A stretch of 64,000 nt of DNA. It comes from an uncultured Thalassotalea sp. GTDB lineage: Bacteria; Pseudomonadota; Gammaproteobacteria; Enterobacterales; Alteromonadaceae. Both the position numbers and the translations under genes were made by a program. The DNA lies in the NCBI GenBank assembly GCA_947502355.1, contig CANMZP010000017.1, forward strand, positions 23,624 through 87,623. Direction: 5' to 3'. Below the pieces are notes generated by a model. It had not been told where the DNA came from and made no database searches. It saw only the letters and a program-made list of their open reading frames with translations. This document shows positions 25,223 to 35,905 of the stretch, in pieces (within the stretch, counting starts at the first letter, position 1; each line of letters starts with the position of its first letter).

Positions 25223-26668
25223 TCATCCCTTCAAGTTTTTAAATTTAGTTAAAATTGAATATACATTTTCTGTAAAAATTTTAATACGAAAAAAATGACA
25301 GCAAGCAATATAAATCCCTATGCCTGAAATAATTTTTACGAGCATTTGTATTATGAGGTTGTCGAAATGAATCAATGATATTACCGAATACATTATTATT
25401 GATATTACAGCAAAAGGGATTAAGCTTTTTAACTGATACTTTACAGTAAAACCTAACAGCTTACTTGGATAATATGCATAGACGAAAAAAGAAATGAAAG
25501 AAGTTAATAAAAAAGCATAAGCTACAGGAATAATTCCGTATGGTATTGCAAGGTATAATATTAATATACTTACAGGCAATGTATATAATTCAGCCTTCAA
25601 AAACAAATCTGACCGACCTTTAACATTTAACATATTTAAATTAAAGGCACTAAAAACATTAATTAATTTGCTAAAAGAAAAAATAGTTATTAGAGGTATG
25701 ATTGGTTCCCACTTCTCACCTAAGAACACTAAAACAAATTCTTTAGATATAGCTGCGATACCAACAAAAAAAGGAAATGAAATTAACATTATACCTTCCA
25801 TGATTATTTTTAAAGCACTAGTAAAACGTACCCGGTCTTCCTTTATAGAAGCCAAAACAGGATAAGTAACCCCATGAAAAATAGAAGAGAGAGCTAGATA
25901 TAATACATTAATATAGTTATAACCTTGTTGATAATAACCAATTTGGGTTGAACTGTGAAAGCGACCGATGAAAACAAAATACAGATTCTGAACAAATCCA
26001 GATATAAGCCCGGCAATTGTCAAATTGGCACCAAATGTAAACATTTCTTTAAACGACTTCATTGAAAACACTAATTTTGGTTGCCATTTCGAAAAGAAAA
26101 AAAATAGTACTGTAAGTGTTAGAGATCTGGAAAGATTTAACCCTACTAATGCCCAATAACCCAAACTTTGATTAGCCATCACAATAGCAACTAAGCTACT
26201 AATGATCATTGCTGTTGTATTAATTAGAGCTTGACTCTTAAAATCAATTGCTATGAAGAATTTTGTTCTAGGAACTATTGCTGTAGCATTAATAAGAATT
26301 ACTGCAAATAATACTCTTGATAAATCTATCAATTCAGGATGGTTAAAAAATTTTGCGATGAAAGGAGCTAAAAAGTACATAACACTGTACAAAATAATTG
26401 AGAAAATTATGTTTATGTAAAAAACAGTATTAAAATCATATTCTGTAACTTTTGCACTTTTTTGTATTAATGCTTGCATAAACCCAGTATCAATCAACGA
26501 CTGTGAAATTGCTAAAAAAATAGCAAGCATTGCAATTAAGCCAAAATCAGCAGGCGAAAGTAATCTAGATAAATAGACTAAAAGAATAAAATTAATAACT
26601 TGGTTTAATAGCTTATCTAATAAACTCCAACTGATACCTTTAAGGGTTTTATTTTTTAGTGTTTCCAT
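25223..26668 (-). CDS. wzx: Wzx-type polysaccharide flippase (MOP superfamily)
   Basis: This 481-residue integral membrane protein has about 12-14 hydrophobic helices. It starts with the family pattern LKGISWSLLDKLLNQVINFILLVYLSRLLSPADFGLIAM. It should flip the Und-PP-linked repeat unit to the periplasm. A second, unrelated-looking flippase lies at 45858. No polymerase gene is found in this block, so the partner Wzy may be the one at 40781 or may lie elsewhere. Confidence 0.88.
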   Translation of the reverse strand: METLKNKTLKGISWSLLDKLLNQVINFILLVYLSRLLSPADFGLIAMLAIFLAISQSLIDTGFMQALIQKSAKVTEYDFNTVFYINIIFSIILYSVMYFLAPFIAKFFNHPELIDLSRVLFAVILINATAIVPRTKFFIAIDFKSQALINTTAMIISSLVAIVMANQSLGYWALVGLNLSRSLTLTVLFFFFSKWQPKLVFSMKSFKEMFTFGANLTIAGLISGFVQNLYFVFIGRFHSSTQIGYYQQGYNYINVLYLALSSIFHGVTYPVLASIKEDRVRFTSALKIIMEGIMLISFPFFVGIAAISKEFVLVFLGEKWEPIIPLITIFSFSKLINVFSAFNLNMLNVKGRSDLFLKAELYTLPVSILILYLAIPYGIIPVAYAFLLTSFISFFVYAYYPSKLLGFTVKYQLKSLIPFAVISIIMYSVISLIHFDNLIIQMLVKIISGIGIYIACCHFFRIKIFTENVYSILTKFKNLKG

Positions 26669-26899
26669 CTATAAGGTCACTTTAAAGCAGATTATACATT
26701 TGTCTATAGGCAATGACTAAAATAGCTTACTCTTTATATTCCTCAATACCTTATAAAAACATTTGATTATTTGTACAGTTCAACAAAATTATGTCTAATA
26801 ATGAAATTAGAGTTAAGATTGTCAGGTACTCTATTTTGTTTGTGAGTTCATCTAGAAAACCATAGTTAATGTTAATTTGATAACATCTTGAAAAGCTTT

Positions 26900-28003
26900 C
26901 TACCCATGAAAATTATTAACAAGGGTAATTATTTTATTTTGCTGTTCAAGGCTCATGTATGGATATAATGGTAATGATATAACCTTGTCATGAATTTTCT
27001 CAGAAATATGAAATGTTCTTGCTTTCCACTCTTGATAAGCTAGTTGATTATGAGGTGCAATGGGATAATGAATTAAGGTTTGAACACTATTTGAATTCAT
27101 ATAATTAAGTAAAGATTCTCGATGAGAAGTTTTAAGAACAAATAAGTGCCATACATGCGCGCTGAAATTGTCTACACATGGCAACTCTATTAATTGATTT
27201 TCAATTTCATTTAGATATTTGCTAGCAATATTTTGACGATCTTTTATTTCCCTATTTAAGTACCCCAATTTAACCCTTAACATTGCTGCTTGCATTTCAT
27301 CTAAACGACTATTAATACCTTTATATTTATTTTTATACTTTTCATGGGAGCCATAATTACGTAAAGCTTCAATTATTTGGACTAACTCAGGATCATTAGT
27401 TGTTACTGCGCCACCATCCCCCAATGCACCTAGGTTTTTACCCGGATAAAAACTAAATCCCGCGGCATCACCCAACGAGCCAACTTTACGTCCTTTATAA
27501 CAAGCCCCATGTGCTTGAGCACAATCCTCTATAACTTTTAAATTATGCTGTTTGGCAATTAAGTTAATCTCATCCATTCCGGTTACTTGCCCATATAAAT
27601 GAACAGTTAAAATCGCTTTTGTTTTTTCCGTAATGGATGCTTCAATTAATTTAGGGTTTAAATTAAACGTATCAATATTCGGCTCCACCAAAACAGGAAC
27701 CAATCCATTTTCAGAAATGGCTAAGATGGATGCAATATAAGTATTTGAAGGAACAATAACTTCATCGCCTTTTTGCATTATACCCATTTCTAAATAAGCC
27801 CTTAATATTAAGGTTAAGGCATCTAAACCATTTGCAACGCCCAAGCAATAATTAGTATTGCAGTACTGTGCAAATTCATTTTCAAAGGCTTTTACTTCTT
27901 GTCCTAATATGTAAAAACCAGAGTCAATAACTCTGGCACAGGCTTCTTTTAGCTCTTCTTGATACTGTTCATTTATTTTTTTTAAATCTAGAAACTTGAT
28001 CAT
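26900..28003 (-). CDS. fdtB: dTDP-sugar 3-aminotransferase (DegT/DnrJ/EryC1, FdtB/QdtB-like)
   Basis: This PLP enzyme of 367 residues has the DegT family motifs [22 protein letters not shown] and [18 protein letters not shown], where Lys189 is the Schiff-base lysine. With the FdtA-like isomerase at 28792 and the acyltransferase at 28059 it would convert dTDP-3-keto-6-deoxyhexose to the 3-amino sugar. That leads to dTDP-Fuc3NAc or dTDP-Qui3NAc. rmlA and rmlB, divergently encoded next door, supply the precursor. Which epimer is made depends on the isomerase. Confidence 0.85.
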   Translation of the reverse strand: MIKFLDLKKINEQYQEELKEACARVIDSGFYILGQEVKAFENEFAQYCNTNYCLGVANGLDALTLILRAYLEMGIMQKGDEVIVPSNTYIASILAISENGLVPVLVEPNIDTFNLNPKLIEASITEKTKAILTVHLYGQVTGMDEINLIAKQHNLKVIEDCAQAHGACYKGRKVGSLGDAAGFSFYPGKNLGALGDGGAVTTNDPELVQIIEALRNYGSHEKYKNKYKGINSRLDEMQAAMLRVKLGYLNREIKDRQNIASKYLNEIENQLIELPCVDNFSAHVWHLFVLKTSHRESLLNYMNSNSVQTLIHYPIAPHNQLAYQEWKARTFHISEKIHDKVISLPLYPYMSLEQQNKIITLVNNFHG

Positions 28004-28058
28004 TTTTTATATATTTTTCATTTAATAATACTGAGTACATGGATGAGATTTTTAAATT

Positions 28059-28802
28059 TTAAATTTTAAATTCAGCTAACCACCTTTCGACTATTTCAGT
28101 TGGATAGCCTCTAGCAAAATGACGACGCCATGGATAGGCACTTTTTTCCAAGTTTTCTGTTAATTTTATTTTTGAAGTTTCACATATAAATTTGGCTGGT
28201 GTGCCTGCATAAACAGCGTTTTCTAATGTATCTCCTTTGAGACAAGAGTGTGCAGCTACAAGCACACCTTTGCGAATGGAGGCTCCGGGAAGAAGGACAC
28301 TCATGGTAGCTATTACTGCATAATCTTCAATTTTCACTCCAATTAAGGTATCGCTTGGAGGGTGAGGATCATTGGTTAATACCACATAAGGAAATATCCA
28401 AACAAAGCTCCCTACTTTACTTTTCTGACCTATGTGTACGTTAGAATGCAATCTTACATAATCACCAAAACGACAATGGCCTTGAATATCACTCAAAGTA
28501 CCGATTTGTAAATTTTTTCCGCCAAAAGTTTTCTCCCTTACCGTAACTCTATGACCTGTAACCAATTCTTCACCAAAGTGAGACGAAGAATAAAAGATAC
28601 TGTGAGAACGAATAAGTGAATTTTTTGATATTACTAATGGGGAATCATCTGATAACGTATTTTCTACACCTAATTCACAATATCCCTCGATCACGACATT
28701 GTCACCAATTTCTACATTGTCATAAATAGTTGTAAACTGACCAATTGAAACGTTTTCACCAATTTTTGCTTTTGGTGAAATAATTGCTGTACTATGAATC
28801 AT
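28059..28802 (-). CDS. Left-handed beta-helix N-acetyltransferase (FdtC/QdtC-like)
   Basis: The 247-residue protein is dominated by hexapeptide repeats (IGENVSIGQFTTIYDNVEIGDNVVIEG and onwards), so it is a trimeric acyl-CoA transferase. Position between FdtA-like and FdtB-like genes indicates N-acetylation of dTDP-3-amino-3,6-dideoxyhexose. It overlaps the isomerase gene by 11 nt. A C-terminal segment (SAYPWRRHFARGYP) follows the beta helix, as in this subgroup. The acyl group is presumed acetyl. Confidence 0.8.
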   Translation of the reverse strand: MIHSTAIISPKAKIGENVSIGQFTTIYDNVEIGDNVVIEGYCELGVENTLSDDSPLVISKNSLIRSHSIFYSSSHFGEELVTGHRVTVREKTFGGKNLQIGTLSDIQGHCRFGDYVRLHSNVHIGQKSKVGSFVWIFPYVVLTNDPHPPSDTLIGVKIEDYAVIATMSVLLPGASIRKGVLVAAHSCLKGDTLENAVYAGTPAKFICETSKIKLTENLEKSAYPWRRHFARGYPTEIVERWLAEFKI

Positions 28803-29196
28803 TAGCTACCCTTTTTAAAAACTCTTCGTAATCTCTAATGTAATCAGATTCATCATATAGAGAATCAGCAAGGATCATAAGAACACAATCCTTTGTAAAA
28901 TCAAACATCTCCCTCCATATAAATGAATCAATAAGAAGGCCTTTGGAAGGATCATCCAGTAAAACTTCAACCTTGTCATTACCATCATCTAATAAAAATC
29001 GGCACGAACCTTTCATGGGTATTGCAAGCTGTTTCAGTTTTTTGTGAGCATGGAACCCTCTTGTTACTCCATGTTTCGTATCAAACATGTAATAAACCCG
29101 TTTTATTTTAAACGGAACATTTTCACCCTCTTCCAAAGCAATAAGTGATCCCCTACTATCTCCATGAGATTGTAATTCAATAAATTGGATTTCCAT
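28792..29196 (-). CDS. fdtA: dTDP-4-keto-6-deoxyglucose 3,4-ketoisomerase (FdtA/QdtA, WxcM-like cupin)
   Basis: This cupin of 134 residues carries GVTRGFHAHKKLKQL (His49 and His51 in the active-site strand), the signature of sugar 3,4-ketoisomerases. It starts the minus-strand block and is divergent from rmlB. FdtA yields the galacto-configured 3-keto sugar and QdtA the gluco form; I cannot separate them from sequence alone, so the symbol is provisional. Its product would be the substrate for the aminotransferase at 26900. Confidence 0.85.
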   Translation of the reverse strand: MEIQFIELQSHGDSRGSLIALEEGENVPFKIKRVYYMFDTKHGVTRGFHAHKKLKQLAIPMKGSCRFLLDDGNDKVEVLLDDPSKGLLIDSFIWREMFDFTKDCVLMILADSLYDESDYIRDYEEFLKRVANDS

Positions 29197-29423
29197 TTTT
29201 CTTATTTATTATTTCTTATTTAAGTAATGTAACTAATGAATTGAAAAAAATTGCTAACCTTCTAATTTGCCTTTAAATATTAGCAATAAAGTACTTAATC
29301 AATTTTTCATGGCTTTTAAACGGCAAATATAGATTTAAATACTAAAGAAGCTTTACTGATTTCTTTTCGTCTATTATAAATGTACCTCAAAAAACCTTAT
29401 TTACCTATTAGAAAAATTACATA
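29197..29423. promoter_or_regulatory. Divergent promoter region between fdtA and rmlB
   Basis: This 227-bp AT-rich spacer separates two divergent operons, so both promoters must lie here. I see no RfaH ops element or palindromic operator in it. Confidence 0.5.
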
Positions 29424-30494
29424 ATGAAAATTTTAATTACCGGCGGAGCTGGTTTTATAGGCTCAGCCCTAATAAGACACATAATAAAAAACACAAACGA
29501 TGAAGTTTGCAACCTAGATAAGCTAACTTATGCAGGTAATTTAAATTCTTTAATAGAAGCTAGTTCAAGTAAACGCTACCAATTTGAACTTGCCGATATT
29601 TGTGATGCAAATAAATTAAATGAGATATTTGAATCATTTCAGCCTGATGTCATTATGCATTTAGCTGCTGAAAGCCATGTAGATCGTTCTATAGATGGCC
29701 CCGACCAATTTATCAAAACCAATATATTAGGCACCTATACACTTTTAGAAGCTAGCTTAAAGTATTGGTTATCATTACCGGTAGAACAAAAATCAAATTT
29801 TCGTTTTCATCATATATCCACCGATGAAGTGTATGGTGATTTAGAAATTACAGATGAACTTTTTACTGAAAAAACACCCTATTCTCCAAGTTCGCCCTAT
29901 TCAGCCTCAAAAGCCTCAAGTGATCATTTAGTAAGAGCATGGCACAAAACATTCAACTTACCTGTAGTGATAACAAATTGCTCTAACAACTACGGCCCCT
30001 ATCATTTTCCAGAAAAGCTGATCCCATTAACTATTTTAAATGCCATTCATGGAAAACCTTTGCCTGTTTATGGCAATGGCATGCAAATAAGGGATTGGCT
30101 TTATGTAGAAGATCACGCCAAGGCACTTTATTTAGTAGCTAAAGAAGGAAGCATAGGGGAAACGTACAATATTGGTGGTCATAATGAAAAAACAAATATT
30201 GAAGTTGTTAAAACCATTTGTAAATGGTTAGATAAGCTAGTACCTGAAAAGTTAAATGGAAAAGAGAGTTTTCAAGAACTCATTGAATTTGTAACCGATC
30301 GGCCAGGCCATGATCAACGATACGCCATAAATGCCCAAAAAATCGAAAGAGAACTGGGCTGGTTACCCGAAGAAACCTTTGAAACCGGCATAGAAAAAAC
30401 TGTTCACTGGTACCTTAACAATCAACAATGGTGGCTAGATATTCTCGATGGCAGTTATGTAGACCAGCGATTAGGGCTTACTTCTGCCCGCTAA
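29424..30494 (+). CDS. rmlB: dTDP-glucose 4,6-dehydratase
   Basis: RmlB makes dTDP-4-keto-6-deoxyglucose, the branch point for rhamnose and Fuc3N/Qui3N. The 356-residue SDR has GGAGFIGS (7-14), [10 protein letters not shown], and [12 protein letters not shown] as catalytic block. [14 protein letters not shown] and [14 protein letters not shown] C-terminal features also fit the family. It leads the plus-strand rmlBADC operon with 22 nt to rmlA. Confidence 0.96.
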   Translation: MKILITGGAGFIGSALIRHIIKNTNDEVCNLDKLTYAGNLNSLIEASSSKRYQFELADICDANKLNEIFESFQPDVIMHLAAESHVDRSIDGPDQFIKTNILGTYTLLEASLKYWLSLPVEQKSNFRFHHISTDEVYGDLEITDELFTEKTPYSPSSPYSASKASSDHLVRAWHKTFNLPVVITNCSNNYGPYHFPEKLIPLTILNAIHGKPLPVYGNGMQIRDWLYVEDHAKALYLVAKEGSIGETYNIGGHNEKTNIEVVKTICKWLDKLVPEKLNGKESFQELIEFVTDRPGHDQRYAINAQKIERELGWLPEETFETGIEKTVHWYLNNQQWWLDILDGSYVDQRLGLTSAR

Positions 30495-30516
30495 CTTAAA
30501 TTAAAGGAATGTATTA

Positions 30517-31401
30517 ATGACGTGCACAAAAGGGATTATCCTAGCAGGCGGAACTGGCTCAAGGCTATTTCCAATCACTAAAGGTGTTTCAAAACAACTT
30601 TTGCCAATCTACGATAAGCCAATGATTTATTATCCATTATCGGTGTTAATGCTCGCAGGCATAAAAGACATTCTTATAATTACCACTCCAGAAGACAAAG
30701 AAGCCTTTATACGATTATTGGGAGATGGTAACAACTTAGGAATAAACATTACTTTTGCTGTTCAACTAAAACCTGAAGGTATTGCCCAAGCATTTATCAT
30801 TGCTGAAGACTTTATTGGACAAGATAACGTTTGCCTGATCTTGGGGGATAATATTTTCTATGGCCAGTCCTTTACCAATACACTTAAGAATGCCGCAGAG
30901 CGCAAAAATGGTGCTACAGTGTTCGGTTACCAAGTAAAAGATCCAGAAAGGTTTGGAGTAATTGAATTTGATCAAAGCTTAAAAGCCATTTCTATTGAAG
31001 AAAAACCAAACAAACCAAAATCTGATTACGCGGTTACCGGATTATATTTTTACGATAATAAGGTTGTGGAAATGGCCAAGCAAATTTCTCATTCTGCCAG
31101 AGGTGAACTTGAAATTACCACCATTAATGAGATGTATTTAAATGCCGGTAGTTTAAATGTTGAACTTTTAGGGAGAGGATTTGCATGGCTTGATACTGGG
31201 ACTCATGAAAGCTTACATAAAGCTTCGTCATTCGTACAAACGGTTGAGCACGTACAAGGGTTAAAAATAGCCTGTATTGAAGAAGTAGCCTGGCGTAAAG
31301 GCTGGATAAATGATAAAGCATTACGAGAAATAGGGCATAGTATGGACAACAATGACTATGGTTCGTATTTAAAAAGATTAATAGATAATAACCAAGAATA
31401 A
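30517..31401 (+). CDS. rmlA: Glucose-1-phosphate thymidylyltransferase
   Basis: RmlA activates glucose-1-phosphate with dTTP. The nucleotidyltransferase signature [20 protein letters not shown] is near the N-terminus. [28 protein letters not shown] and [10 protein letters not shown] follow, and the length of 294 is standard. It sits second in the rml operon, 8 nt before rmlD. Confidence 0.96.
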   Translation: MTCTKGIILAGGTGSRLFPITKGVSKQLLPIYDKPMIYYPLSVLMLAGIKDILIITTPEDKEAFIRLLGDGNNLGINITFAVQLKPEGIAQAFIIAEDFIGQDNVCLILGDNIFYGQSFTNTLKNAAERKNGATVFGYQVKDPERFGVIEFDQSLKAISIEEKPNKPKSDYAVTGLYFYDNKVVEMAKQISHSARGELEITTINEMYLNAGSLNVELLGRGFAWLDTGTHESLHKASSFVQTVEHVQGLKIACIEEVAWRKGWINDKALREIGHSMDNNDYGSYLKRLIDNNQE

Positions 31402-31409
31402 CAACAGAA

Positions 31410-32300
31410 ATGAAAATCCTCATCACCGGATGCAATGGCCAGGTAGGTAAAAGCTTATCAAGCTTGTTAAAACACAGAAACGATATTGAAACTATTCTGT
31501 TTGAAAAAGCTTCCTTGGACATTACAAATAAAGACGAGGTTTATAAGCAAGTCCTCGCCCACAAACCTGATTTTATCATTAATGCCGCGGCTTATACGAA
31601 AGTAGACGAGGCTGAAATAGAAATTGATTTATGCCATCGAGTAAATCATTTAGGTGCCAAGAATCTAGCTCTAGCGGCTGCAGCAAATAATGCCACATTG
31701 CTACACATTTCAACAGACTATATATTTGATGGTAAAAAGCCAATAGGCGAAGAATACACAGAATCCAATAAGCCCACCCCAATCAACATCTATGGGCAAA
31801 GCAAATTAGCAGGTGAACTTGCAATCAAAGAACATTGCTCAAACTATGTTATTTTAAGAACCTCTTGGGTGTTTTCTGAATACGGCCCCAATTTTGTAAA
31901 AACGATGCTGAGCTTAAGTCAATTGGGAAAAATCAATGTGGTGACTGACCAATTTGGTGGCCCTACTTATGCAGGGGATATTGCAAATACTCTACTAAAA
32001 ATTACAGAAATAATGCATTCAAACGCCAAAAACCGTCAAAAATATGTAGGTACTTACCATTATTCAGGCTTCCCTAATGTCAGTTGGTTTGAATTTGCCA
32101 AAAATATTTTTGAGCAGGCAAAACGTTCTCATCTTATCTCTACCTCGCCGAAAATAAACAAAATCAGTCAAAGTCACTACCGGACACCAGCTCAAAGGCC
32201 AACAAATTCTCAATTAAATTGCCAAAAGTTGGCAAAAGTATTTAATATACCTCAAAGTAACTGGCAATCCGCTCTTAAACACATAATTGAAATTAAATGA
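31410..32300 (+). CDS. rmlD: dTDP-4-dehydrorhamnose reductase
   Basis: RmlD performs the final reduction to dTDP-L-rhamnose. The 296-residue SDR starts MKILITGCNGQVGKSL, has INAAAYTKVDEAE, the catalytic YGQSKLAGE and RTSWVFSEYGPNFVKTM. It overlaps rmlC by 4 nt. Its presence indicates the organism makes dTDP-rhamnose as well as the 3-amino sugar. Confidence 0.95.
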   Translation: MKILITGCNGQVGKSLSSLLKHRNDIETILFEKASLDITNKDEVYKQVLAHKPDFIINAAAYTKVDEAEIEIDLCHRVNHLGAKNLALAAAANNATLLHISTDYIFDGKKPIGEEYTESNKPTPINIYGQSKLAGELAIKEHCSNYVILRTSWVFSEYGPNFVKTMLSLSQLGKINVVTDQFGGPTYAGDIANTLLKITEIMHSNAKNRQKYVGTYHYSGFPNVSWFEFAKNIFEQAKRSHLISTSPKINKISQSHYRTPAQRPTNSQLNCQKLAKVFNIPQSNWQSALKHIIEIK

Positions 32301-32842
32301 AAGTAATTGAAACCAAAATCCCCGATGTAAAAATTATCGAGCCACAAGTATTTGAAGATGACCGTGGCTTTTTTATGGAAACTTGGCAACAGAAAAACTT
32401 TGAACAACAGGTAAGCAAAAAGCCAACCATTTTTGTGCAAGACAACTACTCCAAATCAAAAAAAGGAACATTAAGAGGCTTACATTATCAAACAGAAAAT
32501 ACACAAGGAAAGTTAGTCAGGGTAATAAAAGGCGAGGTATTTGACGTGGCAGTGGATGTTAGAAGGGACTCACCAACATTAGGACAGTGGGTAGGTGTCT
32601 ATTTATCGGCAGAAAACAGAAGGCAATTATGGATTCCTAAAGGGTTTGCACATGGCTTTTTTGTGACGAGTGAAGAAGCAGAGTTTACCTACAAATGCAC
32701 AGATTATTACAACCCCAAGAGTGAAGTAACAATTAATTGGAACGATCCAACGATAGCCATTAACTGGCCTTTAAACACCCTACCTCACCTTTCAAATAAA
32801 GACATTAACGGTTTAGGTTTTGATAAAGCATTGAAACTATAG
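32297..32842 (+). CDS. rmlC: dTDP-4-dehydrorhamnose 3,5-epimerase
   Basis: RmlC of 181 residues is a cupin with RGFFMETWQQKNFEQ, the catalytic His in GTLRGLHYQTE, KGEVFDVAVDVRRDSPT and WIPKGFAHGFFV. It ends the rmlBADC operon. The 3' flank has a T-rich tract but no clear hairpin. Confidence 0.96.
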   Translation: MKVIETKIPDVKIIEPQVFEDDRGFFMETWQQKNFEQQVSKKPTIFVQDNYSKSKKGTLRGLHYQTENTQGKLVRVIKGEVFDVAVDVRRDSPTLGQWVGVYLSAENRRQLWIPKGFAHGFFVTSEEAEFTYKCTDYYNPKSEVTINWNDPTIAINWPLNTLPHLSNKDINGLGFDKALKL

Positions 32843-33101
32843 ATTTTTTCTATTTCGTATTGAACAATATATGGGTAAAAGAGGGCATTACCTGAATGGC
32901 AGGTATTTCATAATAATAAAAGTAGGATGAATGCCAATAAATCCGGTGCTCATTCACTGTAGCTGAAAAGCAGTAAAAAATGGCATCATAGGGTATTACC
33001 GAAGGGTTTTATTCACCTTATGATTAATGGATTCAAATTAAAAGCTTAGTTTAGGTATTTCAATAATAATAAAACATTCTTTATGGTATAACACACATAA
33101 A
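32843..33101. other. Convergent intergenic region, no gene seen
   Basis: About 260 AT-rich bases lie between rmlC and the wzi terminator. I find no open frame or repeat in it that I can support. Confidence 0.4.
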
Positions 33102-33125
33102 AAGAAGGTGATTTTTTACCTTCTT
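33102..33125 (-). terminator. Rho-independent terminator of wzi
   Basis: Arms aagaaggt (33102-33109) and accttctt (33118-33125) lie 21 nt past the wzi stop, with a T-run on the minus strand. A T-rich loop and flank make it potentially bidirectional. Confidence 0.75.
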
Positions 33126-33145
33126 AATAAAAAATACAAGTACGA

Positions 33146-34690
33146 CTAAAGATTGTAATGTAAGTTGAAATATATATTCGGTGAAAAGTCAGAACTAAAT
33201 TCGTCATCTTGGAATGTTGAATAATCTAAGTTGCCACCCATTGTGAATTTGAATCGACCATGATGTTTTTGATACTTTAATGATAACGAAATCACTTCTT
33301 CTGCGATTTTAGTAACTGTATTCCCCATATCTGGGTCGTTGGGATATCTATCAGAATTGTCATTATTTAAGTCTAAATACTTTGCTTTAAATTCCCAACT
33401 GTCTAACCCATTTAATTGAGATACCATTCCAAAAACCAAGGTTTCTGCATCATTTTCGTATGCGCTACCTAATACACGTCCTTGGTAACGCATACCTGTT
33501 TTATAGATATGATGTTCATAATAACAATTACCGGTGCCAACTCCTGAACCATCACCGGCATTAACCCCGTCAGAGCAGTCGGCAAACGTATCCGTATATT
33601 CAATATAAGTTAACCAGTTTCGATTAAATAAGTCTAAACGTGATTCAATACCATACATATACCTTTCTTCACCAAAGATACTTAATCCACCTTTACGGTC
33701 TCCATCTTCTGCGATCATCTGCATATGTACCGCTAAAGGAAAATTAAAGTGATTAAAACTGTATCTAAAATCATATCCCGCAAGTTGGTTACCGGGTTCT
33801 TTTCCGGCATTACATTCTTCAATACTAGGGCCAACGCCACCACAATTGTCTTCACCTTTTAATACATGCCAAAACGTTGATAAATCGCTTGGGCGGCCAT
33901 CGCCATTCCATTGTGCTAACCTAGTTAAGCCCACCTCTAAATTTTGAGTTGGTTTAAAGTTTAATCTAAACGTCCACAACCATGTATTGGGAACTTCTCT
34001 CTCTTCTTCAAACTGCCCCATAGAGGTGGTTAAATTCCACGGAATTTGTATTTCATTAAAAAATGGCATAACAAAAGCTTGTGATGATTTTCTTGTTAAC
34101 GCAATGCTTGGTAAAGGGCGAGCATTATTGGTTAGCGCTAAGTTTGTATCAAGACCTGGACCGTACCATCTATCCTGCTGGCCAACAGATACAACCCAAT
34201 TTCCTAAAAAGCCAGCTAGGTAGGAGCCATCAGCTCTTACGTTTTTGCTTCTGCGATCATCTTCACTCACACTAGGTGAGAATTTAACCGCCCAATTATC
34301 GCCCATGTACGAAAAGTTAGCCTTAGTAAAACTACCTTCTCGGTTTTCATTACCAAAACTGACAAAACGGCTTTCATCGGTCGCAATATTCATTTCTATC
34401 GATTGAGCATTTTTCTTGGAACGCAGGTATTGCTGTCTTACATGCCAATAGGCATTTTCACTTTCATCAGATAGTTTCGTTTCATCAATACGATTAATAG
34501 CAGGTACAACGTCAGCCCACATTAATGGGTATGTTGTAAGTGGAATATTAATATGTCCTTGATCTGCTAATAATTGCAGATCTGCGCGAAGAAACACATT
34601 AGAAGTATCAATAAACGGCTCGGCCTTACTTACAAAGGGAAGAAGCGCTAATGATGATATAAACAATGGAACTAAAAAAGGATTTCGCAT
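33146..34690 (-). CDS. wzi: Capsule assembly outer-membrane protein Wzi
   Basis: Wzi anchors capsule polysaccharide on the cell surface. From the start at 34690 the protein begins with a signal peptide (MRNPFLVPLFISSLALLPFVSKA), then the Wzi pattern FLRADLQLLADQGHINIPLTTYPLMW. Many aromatic-rich beta strands follow, ending in LHYNL, as in an 18-strand barrel. A frame 25 codons longer exists, but it runs through the terminator at 34731-34760, so I prefer the shorter start. About 514 residues is close to the family size. Confidence 0.88.
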   Translation of the reverse strand: MRNPFLVPLFISSLALLPFVSKAEPFIDTSNVFLRADLQLLADQGHINIPLTTYPLMWADVVPAINRIDETKLSDESENAYWHVRQQYLRSKKNAQSIEMNIATDESRFVSFGNENREGSFTKANFSYMGDNWAVKFSPSVSEDDRRSKNVRADGSYLAGFLGNWVVSVGQQDRWYGPGLDTNLALTNNARPLPSIALTRKSSQAFVMPFFNEIQIPWNLTTSMGQFEEEREVPNTWLWTFRLNFKPTQNLEVGLTRLAQWNGDGRPSDLSTFWHVLKGEDNCGGVGPSIEECNAGKEPGNQLAGYDFRYSFNHFNFPLAVHMQMIAEDGDRKGGLSIFGEERYMYGIESRLDLFNRNWLTYIEYTDTFADCSDGVNAGDGSGVGTGNCYYEHHIYKTGMRYQGRVLGSAYENDAETLVFGMVSQLNGLDSWEFKAKYLDLNNDNSDRYPNDPDMGNTVTKIAEEVISLSLKYQKHHGRFKFTMGGNLDYSTFQDDEFSSDFSPNIYFNLHYNL

Positions 34691-34730
34691 AACAAATAAT
34701 AAAAACAATTTAAAAGAAAGATAAAAGAGC

Positions 34731-34760
34731 AAAAAAACAAAGAGCCTTAATAGACTCTTT
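34731..34760 (-). terminator. Rho-independent terminator after the WecA-like gene
   Basis: Arms aaagag (34739-34744) / ctcttt (34755-34760) are followed on the minus strand by G then seven T residues. It lies 49 nt past the stop of the WecA-like gene and separates it from wzi. Confidence 0.75.
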
Positions 34761-34808
34761 GACATTTAAATTAAAAACCAACAAATGGTTATGTATCAAC
34801 TTTACGAT

Positions 34809-35894
34809 TTAGGAGTTCGAAGTAACTGAACTAGTTTTTTCTAATTTTTTTTTATCTTTCAGCTTCCTAAAGTATTTAGTGATAACCCATACATTTGTTA
34901 ATGCTTGATTGTAGGCAACAAAAAATAACAAGAAGATAGCGAACATAACCGACTCAGGGATCATCATAACTTCACCCGCCATACCAAAAACAGCACATAA
35001 AATGGCGAACGAGCAAATAAAGGCCAAGGTTTGTCGTGGAGTATAGCCAATTCTTAAAAAGATATGATGTAAGTGTTCTCTATCCGGCCTAAATGGTGAA
35101 ACACCTCTTTTTATTCTTCGCAGCATAATAGAAGCCATATCAACCAGTGGAATAGCAATAAACCATAATACGGTTACTGGGCGAATAAATTTATCATTGG
35201 TTTGAGTCGCGGTAAGAATTAACCAAATTACGGTAAAACCTATCACCATACTACCGGCATCCCCCATAAAAACTTTCCGAGTTCGGCCAAATACACCTAG
35301 GTTAAATAAAATATAAGGCAGAAGTGAAATTGAAAGAATTAAGCAAAAGTAGCTTAACTGTATGTTTCCACTTAAGTACAAGGCTCCACCTAGGGAAGCA
35401 AAGCTGGTAAGTGCCAAACCACCTAAAAGCCCGTCAATACCATCAACCATGTTAAAGGCATTAATGGCACCAATTACGGCAAAAACAGTGATGACATAAC
35501 TCATCCAATCAAGATTTAATTTGCCTAAGCCAAAAATGTTTCCTAAGTAATGTAAATCTAAGCCCGCAAACTTAATCATGGCAAACGATAAGCCTGCTTG
35601 AACAAGTAACCGTATTTTGAAACTAATATCGTATTTATCATCGAGCGCCCCAATGATAAGCAACGTACAAATACTGCCACAAAAGACATATCCAGTCATA
35701 GATAGATCTCTTTGGGCAAAAATAAAGATAATTAAAGTAATCCCAATAGAAAGCCCACCAACAAGAGGAATGGCTCCTTCGTGATGCTTTCTTTCATTAG
35801 GTTTATCTACTAACCCAATATGTCTTGATAGTTTTCTCAAGACATACAGAGTAACCCACGATATTGAAAATACAGATACTAGTTCGTTAAACAT
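34809..35894 (-). CDS. wecA: Undecaprenyl-phosphate glycosyl-1-phosphate transferase (WecA-like)
   Basis: A polytopic transferase of 361 residues that places HexNAc-1-phosphate on undecaprenyl phosphate. It has about ten helices, the metal-binding GALDDKYDISFKIRLL, the catalytic NAFNMVDGIDGLLGG, the KVFMGDAGSMVIGF block, and HLHHIFLRIGYTPRQT in the last cytoplasmic loop. It follows ugd by 11 nt. A separate PglC-like initiator at 19737 means the locus carries two distinct first enzymes. Confidence 0.92.
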   Translation of the reverse strand: MFNELVSVFSISWVTLYVLRKLSRHIGLVDKPNERKHHEGAIPLVGGLSIGITLIIFIFAQRDLSMTGYVFCGSICTLLIIGALDDKYDISFKIRLLVQAGLSFAMIKFAGLDLHYLGNIFGLGKLNLDWMSYVITVFAVIGAINAFNMVDGIDGLLGGLALTSFASLGGALYLSGNIQLSYFCLILSISLLPYILFNLGVFGRTRKVFMGDAGSMVIGFTVIWLILTATQTNDKFIRPVTVLWFIAIPLVDMASIMLRRIKRGVSPFRPDREHLHHIFLRIGYTPRQTLAFICSFAILCAVFGMAGEVMMIPESVMFAIFLLFFVAYNQALTNVWVITKYFRKLKDKKKLEKTSSVTSNS

Positions 35895-35905
35895 AAAAAA
35901 TCCTT

